From assembly GCA_934725305.1 (NCBI GenBank), contig CAKVBA010000013.1, positions 1 to 62,291 on the forward strand: a DNA stretch of 62,291 nucleotides, written 5' to 3'. Each line of letters begins with the position of its first letter. Position 1 is the first letter of the stretch. Positions 1 to 8,155 of the stretch are shown one piece after another. A program made the translations under genes and the position numbers. The notes under the pieces are model-generated. The model saw only the letters and a list, made by a program, of their open reading frames with translations. It made no database searches and had not been told where the DNA came from. The stretch comes from an uncultured Parabacteroides sp. (lineage in GTDB: Bacteria > Bacteroidota > Bacteroidia > Bacteroidales > Tannerellaceae).

Positions 1-65
1 CGCTAAATTACAACAAATATACCACATTAGCAATCAATAAGTTGCAAACGTTCAAAGTATTTTGC

Positions 66-245
66 GACTATCCCTAACTACTCCGTTCGGATTGGATAGG
101 CACTCCGTTTCCGGAAATAGACTACTCCGTTTTGACCAGATTAGTAGTCTCTTGTCTGCCTATTGGCTTATTGTATTTTATGGCCAACAAATATGCCTGC
201 AACGCAGCCATTGCAATCTGTTCAAAACAAGTACTAACAAAAATG
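66..245. repeat. Intergenic repeat family R, copy 1 (partial)
   Basis: This stretch matches 13930-14100 closely and 34980-35150 more loosely. Shared landmarks in order are a block of ACTCCGTT motifs, TTCCGGAAATAGACTACTCC, TAGTAGTCTCTTGTCTGCC, a GCTTATTGT stretch and TTCAAAACAAGTACTAACAA. Only the right half of the longer element seen in the other two copies is present here. No coding potential was recognised; the short open frame across it is not protein-like. Confidence 0.8.
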
Positions 246-303
246 AGCTGACCTCGCAAATGAAGTCAGCCCTATTTTTATGCCGCCGATAAATTTTTAT
301 CGG
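245..303. terminator. Hairpin pair beyond repeat copy 1
   Basis: GCTGAC (247-252) pairs with GTCAGC (265-270) and is followed by CCTATTTTT, a plausible rightward terminator. A perfect 18-nt palindrome, CCGATAAATTTTTATCGG, lies at 286-303. No rightward gene precedes them inside the window, so they may serve a gene left of position 1. The rest of 1-473 holds one further hairpin (407-426) and no recognisable gene. Confidence 0.4.
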
Positions 304-406
304 ACAGCAATAATTCTCTATATACGTGCCAATAGCTGTTCTGCTTTCTATGCTGACATGTTCATACTGAGAGAATGTCAATGAGATAGAATTCGAACGC
401 CTTTCG

Positions 407-430
407 AACGGAGTAACTACTCCGTTTTTA
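407..430. terminator. Hairpin downstream of oxyR
   Basis: AACGGAGT and ACTCCGTT form a perfect 8-bp stem with a 4-nt loop, followed by TTTTTA on the plus strand. It lies just past the 3' end of the leftward oxyR gene. The stem is built from the same CGGAGT / ACTCCG words that recur in repeat family R, so it may be a fragment of that family reused as a terminator. The T-tract favours rightward transcription, so a role for oxyR is uncertain. Confidence 0.4.
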
Positions 431-473
431 CCGACAAACTGCTCCCGTTTTCAGTTCGTCTTATCCTTTATAC

Positions 474-1400
474 TTACATCAACTTTTGATCACCACGCAA
501 TGTCAACATCTGTTTGGGGACAGACTGTTTGATGCTTTCAATCAGAATCTGCGCAATGCTGTGGCGGATAAAGTCCTTGCGAGTGACAAAGACTATTTCA
601 CGAGCCGGCTTGGGGATTGCAAATGGACGAACCAGCTCTTTTTGTTCTTCGCCTAATTGAAGAGTGGCCAATTCCGGAATAAAAGTGACGCCATTGCCGC
701 TTTCTACCATACGCATGAAGGTCTCCAAGCTACCTAAGCGATAAGCCGCCTGACGAACCTTTACCTTTTCCATCTGACAGAAGCGGACCAACTGATCACG
801 GAAACAATGTCCCTCGTCTAATAGCCAAAGACGTTCATCACTGATATCGGTAGAACGGATACGCTCTTTCTTAAAGATCGGATCATTCTTGGCTACATAT
901 CCATAAAACTCTTCGTAAAACAGAGTGTCTCCTTGTAATTGGCTCTCGGTGGGTTGGTTAGCAATGATAGCAGCATCAATTTCACCATTCAGCAGAGCCG
1001 CCAAGGTTGGAGTTGTCTGCATTTCGCGGATACGTAGATCCAGATCTCTGTTTTTGCTGGATAGCTTCTGCATGAAACGAGGCAACAGATAAGGAGCAAT
1101 GGTCGGCAACACTGCCAAGCGGAAAGGACCTTTGAGCGATTGTTCCTCTTCGTTGACAATATCTTTGATCAATGCGGCCTGATACAACACAATACGAGCC
1201 TGCTCTATCACCTTCTTGCCTGCCGGTGTGGGTTTGACAGGCTGGGAATTACGGTCAAACAGTTTGATGCCTAATTCTTCTTCCAACTTCTGTATCATCA
1301 TGCTCAATGTGGGCTGAGTAACGCGACAATGCTCGGCAGCTTTGGCGAAATGGCGATAGTTATCGACAGCCAATATGTATTCTAATTGTTGTATATTCAT
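474..1400 (-). CDS. oxyR: Hydrogen peroxide-sensing LysR-type regulator OxyR
   Basis: A 308-residue LysR-family regulator: N-terminal winged helix-turn-helix at about residues 1-60 (VTQPTLSMMIQKLEEELG region) and a substrate-binding-type regulatory domain at 90-300. The redox signature GHCFRDQLVRFC puts cysteines at 199 and 208, the same numbering as the peroxide-sensing pair of E. coli OxyR. This supports a true peroxide sensor rather than a generic LysR protein. By family knowledge, oxidation forms a C199-C208 disulfide and switches on peroxide-defence genes. It follows the MATE gene by about 60 bp in the same direction. The thiol peroxidase at 7350 is a plausible regulon member, which is inference. 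Confidence 0.93.
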   Translation of the reverse strand: MNIQQLEYILAVDNYRHFAKAAEHCRVTQPTLSMMIQKLEEELGIKLFDRNSQPVKPTPAGKKVIEQARIVLYQAALIKDIVNEEEQSLKGPFRLAVLPTIAPYLLPRFMQKLSSKNRDLDLRIREMQTTPTLAALLNGEIDAAIIANQPTESQLQGDTLFYEEFYGYVAKNDPIFKKERIRSTDISDERLWLLDEGHCFRDQLVRFCQMEKVKVRQAAYRLGSLETFMRMVESGNGVTFIPELATLQLGEEQKELVRPFAIPKPAREIVFVTRKDFIRHSIAQILIESIKQSVPKQMLTLRGDQKLM

Positions 1401-1461
1401 ATCTGTCTCAATTTAAATTGTGTGTGAATAGTTCAAGAGGCTTTCTTTTTCGTCTCTGTCT

Positions 1462-2799
1462 TTATAAAGTATGATACTTGGTAAGGCGATTGAATCGTCT
1501 CCAAAGCAACAGTCCCAAGGTAGTCAGGCTGATGGGAAATCCGCACCAGATACCCAAAGCTCCTCCGTTAAGCGTGAATCCACAAAGATAGCCAATGGGA
1601 AGAGCCAGTCCGAAATGACAGAAGAAGGCTACCCAAGCCATATATTTTACATCCGAAATGCCTCGCAGAGAGTTGGCAAATAGAATCTGAAGGGCATCGC
1701 CAAACTGATAGAGAATAACTGACCAAGCCAACATGGCCACCATATCAACCACCTCTTTCTCGGACGTAAACAAATAACCCATCTTTGTGCGGAACAGTAG
1801 GATGAAGAATATGTAGGTAATGCCAGTCAGACCGATAATATGGAGTCCGGCAAAGGCAGAGTGGCGCACATTTCCCCAATCGTTTTTCCCGCGGAAAGAG
1901 CTGATTCGTATGGTTACGGCAGCAGCAATACCATAATAGATCATAAATCCTAAGGTGGTGATGACACCTAACACTTGGTGAGCCGCCAAAGCTGTGGTGC
2001 CGATCCATCCCATCATAATGACACTCAGGCTGAAAGAGCCCGTCTCAACTCCCATCTGCAATCCAATAGGCAGACCCAGACGAGTCAGTTCTTTCAAGTT
2101 GATGCGGTTGACGATTCCCCTTTTGAATCCGTCGATATACTGTTTATAGCGGTTGTGACCGAAAAAGATGATTACGAACACAAGCAGTGTGAAGATACGG
2201 CTAAACAGTGTCGAGATGCCGGCACCGGTCAGACCCAGTTCGGGCATTCCGCCATGTCCGTAGATCAGAAAATAGTTACCGATAATGTTCAATACGTTTG
2301 AGCTAAGCATGATACACATTGGAGTAACGGTGTCGGTCGTGCCATCGCTGAACTGTTTAAACGAGTTAAAGAGCATGGCAAAGAGAACTGAAAAAAGCTG
2401 CAGGATGTAATAGGGAACAATATAGGGCATCAGCTCTTCGGGCTGTTCCAATATGTCGATATTTAGCAGCAGCACCAGCATACACAAACTGATTAAAATA
2501 CCGACGATAAAGTTGGCAAACAGACTGTTCTTTAATGTTTCTCCCGCTTTGTTAAAGTCCTTCTTCGCGACCAGGCTACCGATGATAGGAGTGAGTCCAT
2601 AGGAGAAACCCATTCCGAAGATGAAGGCCAGGTTGAAGAAGTTGTTTACAAACGAGGCGGCTGCCAGCTCCAGAGAGCTATGGTGGCCTACCATGATATT
2701 GTCTGCAAATCCTACGATGATGATACCCAGCTGGCCCAGCATGATGGGAACGCCCAGCCGGATAGTCTCTTTGTAATGTTCTTTATATGTCAATTGCAT
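1462..2799 (-). CDS. MATE family multidrug efflux transporter
   Basis: A 445-residue polytopic membrane protein with about 12 hydrophobic segments in two homologous halves. The N-terminus (RLGVPIMLGQLGIIIVGFADNIMVGHHS in context) and the second-half GLPIGLQMGVETGSF region are typical of MATE transporters (NorM/DinF-like). These export organic cations in exchange for Na+ or H+. The length matches the family. Its start codon overlaps the stop of the upstream prolyl isomerase gene by one base (TAATG), indicating translational coupling. oxyR follows downstream. The substrate cannot be read from the sequence. Confidence 0.9.
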   Translation of the reverse strand: MQLTYKEHYKETIRLGVPIMLGQLGIIIVGFADNIMVGHHSSLELAAASFVNNFFNLAFIFGMGFSYGLTPIIGSLVAKKDFNKAGETLKNSLFANFIVGILISLCMLVLLLNIDILEQPEELMPYIVPYYILQLFSVLFAMLFNSFKQFSDGTTDTVTPMCIMLSSNVLNIIGNYFLIYGHGGMPELGLTGAGISTLFSRIFTLLVFVIIFFGHNRYKQYIDGFKRGIVNRINLKELTRLGLPIGLQMGVETGSFSLSVIMMGWIGTTALAAHQVLGVITTLGFMIYYGIAAAVTIRISSFRGKNDWGNVRHSAFAGLHIIGLTGITYIFFILLFRTKMGYLFTSEKEVVDMVAMLAWSVILYQFGDALQILFANSLRGISDVKYMAWVAFFCHFGLALPIGYLCGFTLNGGALGIWCGFPISLTTLGLLLWRRFNRLTKYHTL

Positions 2800-3560
2800 T
2801 ATAGAATTTCTATCGATTCAATAACAATGTTTTCGGTTGGGCGATCCTGCTTGTTTGTCTTTGCATTCTGGATGGCATCAATCGTTTCGATACCTTCTAT
2901 TACTTCACCAAACACAGTGTATTGGTTGTCAAGGAAAGGAACGCCACCGATTGTCTTGTAAACTTCTTTTACAGCCGGAGAAAGTTTGGCTTCGTCTTTG
3001 CGCTTTTCAGCTTCTAACTCTGTTTTGCCGATCAGTGTGTCGCGCAAGATAGAAAGTTCCTGTTTCTGACCGCTGCGATAGAACTCCATGATCTTGTCTC
3101 TGTTTTCAGTCTGCAGGCGGTTGAAGATAGACTGTTTTAATTGCATCTCAAGTTGCTTTTCCATCTGATTCAGCTCGCCATCTTTATACACTTTACCTGT
3201 AACGATATAGAACTGTGAAGCAGATGAAGCTCTTTCGGGGTTCACTTCGTCTCCGGTGCGAGCTGCACAAAGAGCTCCTTTCTTATGGAAATAGGTCGGA
3301 TAGTTGAATTCTGCCGGAACAGTGTAACCCAAGTCTCCAGCACCTAACTGCTTTGTCATCGGAGCATCTTTAGAAGTTACATCGCCTCCCTGAATCATGA
3401 AGTCTTTTATTACACGGTGAAACAGCAATCCTTCATACTGGCCCTCTTTCACCAATTTGATAAAGTTATCACGGTGTTGCGGTGTGCCGTTATACAATTT
3501 CAGTTTGATGTCGCCCATGGATGTGTGCATGGCAACGATTGTTTCTGTCTGTTGTTCCAT
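2799..3560 (-). CDS. Cyclophilin-type peptidylprolyl isomerase, no signal peptide
   Basis: A 253-residue protein with a cyclophilin fold. The core block GLLFHRVIKDFMIQGGD (about 45-61) and the late block YTVFGEVIEGIETID (about 218-232) flank an inserted charged helical segment at about 130-205 that is longer than in minimal cyclophilins. Cyclophilins catalyse cis-trans isomerisation of X-Pro bonds. No signal peptide is seen, so it is probably cytoplasmic, unlike its exported paralogue immediately upstream. Both genes lie on the minus strand about 11 bp apart, and the MATE start codon overlaps its stop. The arrangement looks like a tandem duplication followed by change of compartment. Confidence 0.92.
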   Translation of the reverse strand: MEQQTETIVAMHTSMGDIKLKLYNGTPQHRDNFIKLVKEGQYEGLLFHRVIKDFMIQGGDVTSKDAPMTKQLGAGDLGYTVPAEFNYPTYFHKKGALCAARTGDEVNPERASSASQFYIVTGKVYKDGELNQMEKQLEMQLKQSIFNRLQTENRDKIMEFYRSGQKQELSILRDTLIGKTELEAEKRKDEAKLSPAVKEVYKTIGGVPFLDNQYTVFGEVIEGIETIDAIQNAKTNKQDRPTENIVIESIEIL

Positions 3561-3571
3561 CTTTCTATGAT

Positions 3572-4246
3572 TTATTTATTTACAATTTTCATTGATTTGA
3601 TCTTGATATTCTTCAGCGGGCGATCCTGATCATTGGTCTCGACAAACTGAATTTTATCAACCACCTTCATGCCTTTTACCACTTCGCCAAATACCGTGTA
3701 GCCGCCATCCAAATGTGGAGCTCCGCCTTCCAGTTTATAGGCATTTCTCTCTTCAGGAGTAAAGGTGCGGTTCTTCTTCTTGGCCATCTTGTCAAGCTCT
3801 AAGTCTGTAAAGAATTTACCGGTTACAATATAGAACTGAGTAGCAGATGAAGCCTTTTCGGGATTCACATCATCACTATTGCGGGCTGCACAAAGCATGC
3901 CCCGACGATGGAAATATTTCGGATAGACAATCTCGGCCGGAACGGTATAGTCCAGATCGCCATCTCCCAAATGCACTTCAATGGGCGCATTTTTGGAATT
4001 AATGTCACCTGCTTGAATCATAAACTGCTTGATTACACGGTGAAAGAGCAGTCCGTCGTAACGGTGGTCTTTGACATGCTTGATAAAGTTATCACGGTGC
4101 AATGGGGTGTCATTGAATAGTTTGACTTTAATCTTCCCCATATCTGTATCAATCAACACAAGTGTTTCTGTCTCTTGTGCCCGCAATGAGCCGGGAGCAA
4201 TAAGAGCTGCAACACACAACAGCAATAAGGCTACAATCTGTTTCAT
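3572..4246 (-). CDS. Exported cyclophilin-type peptidylprolyl isomerase
   Basis: A 224-residue cyclophilin with an N-terminal signal peptide (MKQIVALLLLCVAALIAPGS, probably cut after a following ALRAQ-like site). The core blocks GLLFHRVIKQFMIQAGD and YTVFGEVVKGMKVVD match the neighbouring gene, and the charged insert is shorter. By signal it acts in the periplasm, assisting folding of exported proteins. It is first of the two-cyclophilin plus MATE plus oxyR leftward series. Upstream lies a 79-bp gap to the YfcC-type carrier stop codon, with no clear promoter identified. Confidence 0.92.
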   Translation of the reverse strand: MKQIVALLLLCVAALIAPGSLRAQETETLVLIDTDMGKIKVKLFNDTPLHRDNFIKHVKDHRYDGLLFHRVIKQFMIQAGDINSKNAPIEVHLGDGDLDYTVPAEIVYPKYFHRRGMLCAARNSDDVNPEKASSATQFYIVTGKFFTDLELDKMAKKKNRTFTPEERNAYKLEGGAPHLDGGYTVFGEVVKGMKVVDKIQFVETNDQDRPLKNIKIKSMKIVNK

Positions 4247-4325
4247 TTTCTTCTATTTTAGGTTTAGATAGACAAAAATACAAATAAAATATGATTTTAT
4301 CATGGATGGAATCTTTGGCTGTCCA

Positions 4326-5909
4326 TTAAAATCCATTCATTTGGAATAATACGGTTGGGACAAGCAGTAAGAAGCCAAGGATTACCAGCATCAGGATGAA
4401 TTTCCAAGACCAGCGGAACCATTTGTCGTAGGGAATGCGGCTTACGCCCAACACGGCAATCAATACACCCGATGTCGGAGTAATCATATTGGTAAAGCCA
4501 TCGCCAAACTGGAAGGCCATCACTGTTGCCTGTTTAGAAAGGCCTATCAGTTCAGAGAAAGGCGCCATGATCGGCATCGTAAGAGCAGCCTTTGCACTAC
4601 CTGACGGAATCACCAGATTGATCAGTGTTTGAATGACATACATCATGCCAACGGTGGCTACTTTGCCCAATCCATCCATGGCTCCGGCCAGATTGTGAAG
4701 AATCGTATCAATAATCTTTCCCTCTTGCAGGACGACGATGATGCCTCCGGCCAAGCCAACAACCAGCGCTGCACTGAGTATGTCTTTGCAACCATCCATA
4801 AACAGTTTGACAATCTCGTTCGGATTACGTCCATTGGCCATACCGGCTGCAATGCCCAAAGTAAAGAAGAGTGTTGCAATCTCCGGGATATACCAGTTAT
4901 AGCCCATCACACCAATTACCAGGTAAAAGATGGTGAAAAAGAGAAGGTTCAGGATGTAGAGATGCACCGTTTTGCGCAGAGCGAAGAGAGATGTCACAAG
5001 AAAGGCTGCTGTTAGGATGGGTATCAGTGGCAGACCTTCAATAATATTATTCCCAATCTGTAGGGAACTTTGTGGATGCTGATAGGCAAAGAGCAGCTGC
5101 ACGATGGTCAGCAAGCCAAAGTTATACCAGGCTGTCTTTGGAGTATGATAGGTGACATCCAATGAATTGTTTGTATGCAGGTCACGCCAATATTGATCTT
5201 CAGTATAGACCAATGAGCTTTCGGGATTCTTCTTTACCTTGGCAGCATAGCGCAAGATCCAGGCGAAGCCAAATAGATTGATGACCAGCCAGCAACAGAT
5301 TCGGTATTCAATTCCGGAGAAGAGAGGAATACCGGCCAATCCTTGTGCAATACCAATGGTAAAGGGGTTGAGAATGGCTCCGGCAAAGCCCAATCCGGCT
5401 GCCACAAACACCATGCAGACACCTGTAATGGAGTCGTAGCCCATTGAGATGGCCATAGGAATCAGGACCAAGCAGAAGGCTATGGTTTCTTCACTCATGC
5501 CAAACACTGCCCCGAATACACTGAATAGTAGCATGATAAGAGTCAGTAACACATTGTCTATACCAATTCGTTTCAATAGTGGGTTGTTTTCCATCCGTCG
5601 GGCTCGGTGCAAGAAACTGGCTGTGCCTATGTCAAAAGCCTTACTATCGTTGACAATCCAGAAGGCGCCACCAATAATCAGGATAAAGACAATAATATCA
5701 GCCTTGTCAACAAAGCCTTTATAGAAGGAGGCAAATACTTGCCAGCTTTGCGGATGACTTTCAGCCGGTTCATAAACTATACATTTCTCGCCAGTGGGAG
5801 AGAACTGTTCCACATATTGCCCGCCCGGAATAATCCAGGTGAGAGCCGCACAGAACAAGATGATATAAAATAAGATCACATAGGTGTGCGGGATTTGTCT
5901 TTTCTTCAT
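4326..5909 (-). CDS. YfcC/DcuC-family membrane carrier
   Basis: A 527-residue polytopic membrane protein with a short basic N-terminus (MKKRQIPHTY), a first membrane helix ending in TWIIPGGQY, and about 12 more helices. The TWIIPGG motif and the late VIPSGSAKAALTMPIMAPFS segment are typical of the YfcC / C4-dicarboxylate anaerobic carrier superfamily (Pfam DcuC-like), which moves dicarboxylates, amino acids or peptides. The substrate is not predictable. Its ATG overlaps the rmuC stop codon by four bases (ATGA), so the two are translationally coupled. Confidence 0.85.
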   Translation of the reverse strand: MKKRQIPHTYVILFYIILFCAALTWIIPGGQYVEQFSPTGEKCIVYEPAESHPQSWQVFASFYKGFVDKADIIVFILIIGGAFWIVNDSKAFDIGTASFLHRARRMENNPLLKRIGIDNVLLTLIMLLFSVFGAVFGMSEETIAFCLVLIPMAISMGYDSITGVCMVFVAAGLGFAGAILNPFTIGIAQGLAGIPLFSGIEYRICCWLVINLFGFAWILRYAAKVKKNPESSLVYTEDQYWRDLHTNNSLDVTYHTPKTAWYNFGLLTIVQLLFAYQHPQSSLQIGNNIIEGLPLIPILTAAFLVTSLFALRKTVHLYILNLLFFTIFYLVIGVMGYNWYIPEIATLFFTLGIAAGMANGRNPNEIVKLFMDGCKDILSAALVVGLAGGIIVVLQEGKIIDTILHNLAGAMDGLGKVATVGMMYVIQTLINLVIPSGSAKAALTMPIMAPFSELIGLSKQATVMAFQFGDGFTNMITPTSGVLIAVLGVSRIPYDKWFRWSWKFILMLVILGFLLLVPTVLFQMNGF

Positions 5910-7183
5910 GCTTCTTCGTTATTAGAGAGTTCGTTATCTGTGATAGGACCGATTTCGGGCAGCAGAGCGCGTGCCTCGCGGTCATTAAGAGAATCTACAT
6001 CTTTGAGCCGGCGCTGGATAGCACGTGTGCGTGTGCCCAAAACCTCTTCTATCTGTCCGCTGGCAGTTTGCAGGTTCTTTTGTGCTTTCTCAAGCATTCC
6101 ACCCACCTTCTCAAACTCCTTCTTTACAGCGCCCAAGATGGTCCATACCTCGCCTGAATGTTTTTGGATGGCCAAAGTGCGGAATCCCATTTGCAGACTG
6201 TTTAGGATAGCAGCCAGTGTTGTTGGGCCGGTTACCACTACTTTATAGGTACGTTGCAGCTCTTCTAATAGAGCCGAACGACGCACAACCTCGGCATAGA
6301 TACCTTCGAACGGAAGGAACATGATACCGAAGTCGGTGGTGGCTGGCGGTGCCAGGTATTTCTCGGATATATCTTTCGCCATATGTTTGATAGTGGTTTC
6401 GAGCAATCGGCCTGCTGCTTCAATAGCAGCCGGATCGGCCTTGTCATAGGCATCGAGCAGCTGTTCATAGATGTCTTTCGGGAATTTGGCATCAATCGGC
6501 AGATAAACAAAGTCTCGGACATCGTCACGACCGGGCAGTTTCACGGCAAATTCAACCAACGCATTCGATCCTTTGCGGGTCTTTACGTTGGCCTCATACT
6601 GTTCGGGTGCTAAAATCTGCTCAAGTAACATGCTTAATTGTATCTCTCCGATGTTGCCACGTGTCTTGACATTGCTGAGCACTCTTTTCAGTCCGCCCAC
6701 ATCCTGTGCCAGCGACTGCATTTCGCCCAGTCCTTTCTGCACGCTTTCCAGCTGCTCGGTTACCAGGCGAAACGACTGACCAATGCGGTCGTTCAAGGTT
6801 TTCTGTAGTTTTTCATCTACAGTGATTCGTATTTCTTCCAGTCTTTTTTCTGTGTTGTTGACCAGTTGTTGTTGGCGTTCATCCAAGAGAGAAAACTTTT
6901 CACGCTGCACATCGTTGAAAGAAGCGATACCCCGTTCAAAGGCCTCTCTGAATTCCTGCATCGAATGAGCCAGTTCTTCGCGATTGTCTTTGGCAACCAA
7001 TCGGCTCTCTTCGCGGTTGAGTTTAAAGTCTTCCCGAAAATTCTTTTCGATGCGTTCAAATGATCGTTGCATCTCGTTGAGTAATGTCTGTAATTGCTCT
7101 TCCCGTTTCTTGTCGGCTTTAGGTCTTAATATAAGCTGTAAAACAATGATTAATATAAGACATCCGATAATAATAAAATCCAT
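5906..7183 (-). CDS. rmuC: DNA recombination protein RmuC homologue
   Basis: A 425-residue RmuC-family protein: N-terminal membrane helix (MDFIIIGCLILIIVLQLILR), a long coiled coil at about 25-170, then the conserved RmuC nuclease-like domain with GNIGEIQLSMLLEQIL, FVYLPIDAKFPKDIYEQL, FGIMFLPFEGIYAE and VVTGPTTLAAILNSLQMGF. RmuC limits inversions and rearrangements at short inverted repeats in E. coli, and related nuclease domains suggest DNA cleavage. It is promoter-proximal to the carrier gene it overlaps, and divergent from tpx across a 166-bp gap. The presence of all RmuC core blocks makes the assignment secure; its molecular role in this lineage is inferred. Confidence 0.92.
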   Translation of the reverse strand: MDFIIIGCLILIIVLQLILRPKADKKREEQLQTLLNEMQRSFERIEKNFREDFKLNREESRLVAKDNREELAHSMQEFREAFERGIASFNDVQREKFSLLDERQQQLVNNTEKRLEEIRITVDEKLQKTLNDRIGQSFRLVTEQLESVQKGLGEMQSLAQDVGGLKRVLSNVKTRGNIGEIQLSMLLEQILAPEQYEANVKTRKGSNALVEFAVKLPGRDDVRDFVYLPIDAKFPKDIYEQLLDAYDKADPAAIEAAGRLLETTIKHMAKDISEKYLAPPATTDFGIMFLPFEGIYAEVVRRSALLEELQRTYKVVVTGPTTLAAILNSLQMGFRTLAIQKHSGEVWTILGAVKKEFEKVGGMLEKAQKNLQTASGQIEEVLGTRTRAIQRRLKDVDSLNDREARALLPEIGPITDNELSNNEEA

Positions 7184-7272
7184 CTTTTTGTATTTTTCGC
7201 CAAAGATACAGCTTCCATATTATATATGTGTAGTTAAAAATAGTTAATACAGAAAACATTTAAAGAAAAAGA

Positions 7273-7304
7273 TTTGTTTGTTTCATGTAAATACGTTACG
7301 TTTG
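7273..7304 (+). promoter_or_regulatory. Promoter of tpx
   Basis: TTTG (7273-7276) and TACGTTTG (7297-7304) are separated by 20 bp, matching the Bacteroidetes -33/-7 consensus TTTG / TAnnTTTG. The predicted start near 7311 leaves a short leader before the tpx ATG at 7350. No OxyR site could be defined by eye. Confidence 0.55.
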
Positions 7305-7349
7305 TGACGTCATTTTAAATGAGTGATGAATTAAAGTTACAAGATAGAA

Positions 7350-7850
7350 ATGGCAAGAATTACATTAAAAGGAAATGAGATTCATACAAATGGTTCTCTT
7401 CCTGCAGTCGGAGTAGAGGCTCCGAATTTTAAAGGTGTGAAGAGTGATTTATCAGAGATTTCTCTGAATGATCTAAGAGGAAAAAGAGTTGTACTTAATG
7501 TATTCCCAAGTTTGGATACTGCTGTATGCGCTGCCTCTGTAAGACGCTTCAATAAAGAAGCTGCTTCACTTCCAAATACAATCGTATTGGCAATTTCGAA
7601 AGACTTGCCTTTTGCTCAGAGTCGTTTTTGTACGACTGAAGGAATTGATAAAGTGATTCCGGTTTCTGCATTCCGGTGTACTTGTTTTGAAGACAATTAT
7701 GGAATGCTAATCACAGATGGTCCGCTGAAAGGGCTTTTGGCTCGCGGTGTTATTGTGATTAATGAGTTAGGTAAAGTTGTTTATGAGGAGCTTGTTCCTG
7801 AAATTACAACTGAACCGAATTATGAAGCTGCATTGATTGTATTGAAATAA
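7350..7850 (+). CDS. tpx: Thiol peroxidase
   Basis: A 166-residue atypical 2-Cys peroxiredoxin of the Tpx subfamily. The peroxidatic motif PSLDTAVCAASVRRFN places Cys60 in the family TxxC context, and the resolving cysteine is Cys94 (QSRFCTTEG). It reduces hydrogen and alkyl peroxides at the expense of thioredoxin, in the cytoplasm. Length equals that of E. coli Tpx (about 168). It is monocistronic: a promoter lies directly upstream and two hairpin terminators follow. oxyR lies about 6 kb away in the same window and is a likely regulator, by analogy only. Confidence 0.95.
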   Translation: MARITLKGNEIHTNGSLPAVGVEAPNFKGVKSDLSEISLNDLRGKRVVLNVFPSLDTAVCAASVRRFNKEAASLPNTIVLAISKDLPFAQSRFCTTEGIDKVIPVSAFRCTCFEDNYGMLITDGPLKGLLARGVIVINELGKVVYEELVPEITTEPNYEAALIVLK

Positions 7851-7897
7851 TAAAATAGATTATTGTTTTTCATTGGTTAAAGTTAAGGGTTAGTGTT

Positions 7898-7937
7898 GGA
7901 GGCCGCTGGATGTGAATCTCGCGGTCTTCTTTTTTTA
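7898..7937 (+). terminator. Terminator of tpx
   Basis: GGAGGCCGC and GCGGTCTTC form a stem around a 13-nt loop and are followed by a run of seven or more T residues, 48 bp after the tpx stop codon. Confidence 0.75.
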
Positions 7938-8058
7938 TGTACTTTCTTAATGTCTTTTATTGGCTGATTGACATTTTCCTAATGGCGATCATTAGAAAAC
8001 TCTATTTACAAAAGTTTATAATCAGGCAGTTACAAGGCAAACCACGAAAATGGCCGTT

Positions 8059-8137
8059 CTAATGACCGATTGGGGTTAAACTACAGAAATAAAAAGCCCG
8101 TTGGCAGAATTAAATATGTGCAATTCTACCAACGGGT
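8059..8137. terminator. Bidirectional terminator between tpx and maeB, with short repeat
   Basis: GCCCGTTGGCAGAATT (8096-8111) pairs almost completely with AATTCTACCAACGGGT (8122-8137); an A-tract precedes it, so it can terminate the leftward maeB transcript's opposite neighbour and vice versa. Upstream at 8059-8080 is the word CTAATGACCGATTGGGGTTA, which recurs near 13681 and 14110. The remainder of the 7851-8155 gap holds no gene. Confidence 0.65.
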
Positions 8138-8155
8138 TATAAATATCGTAATCTA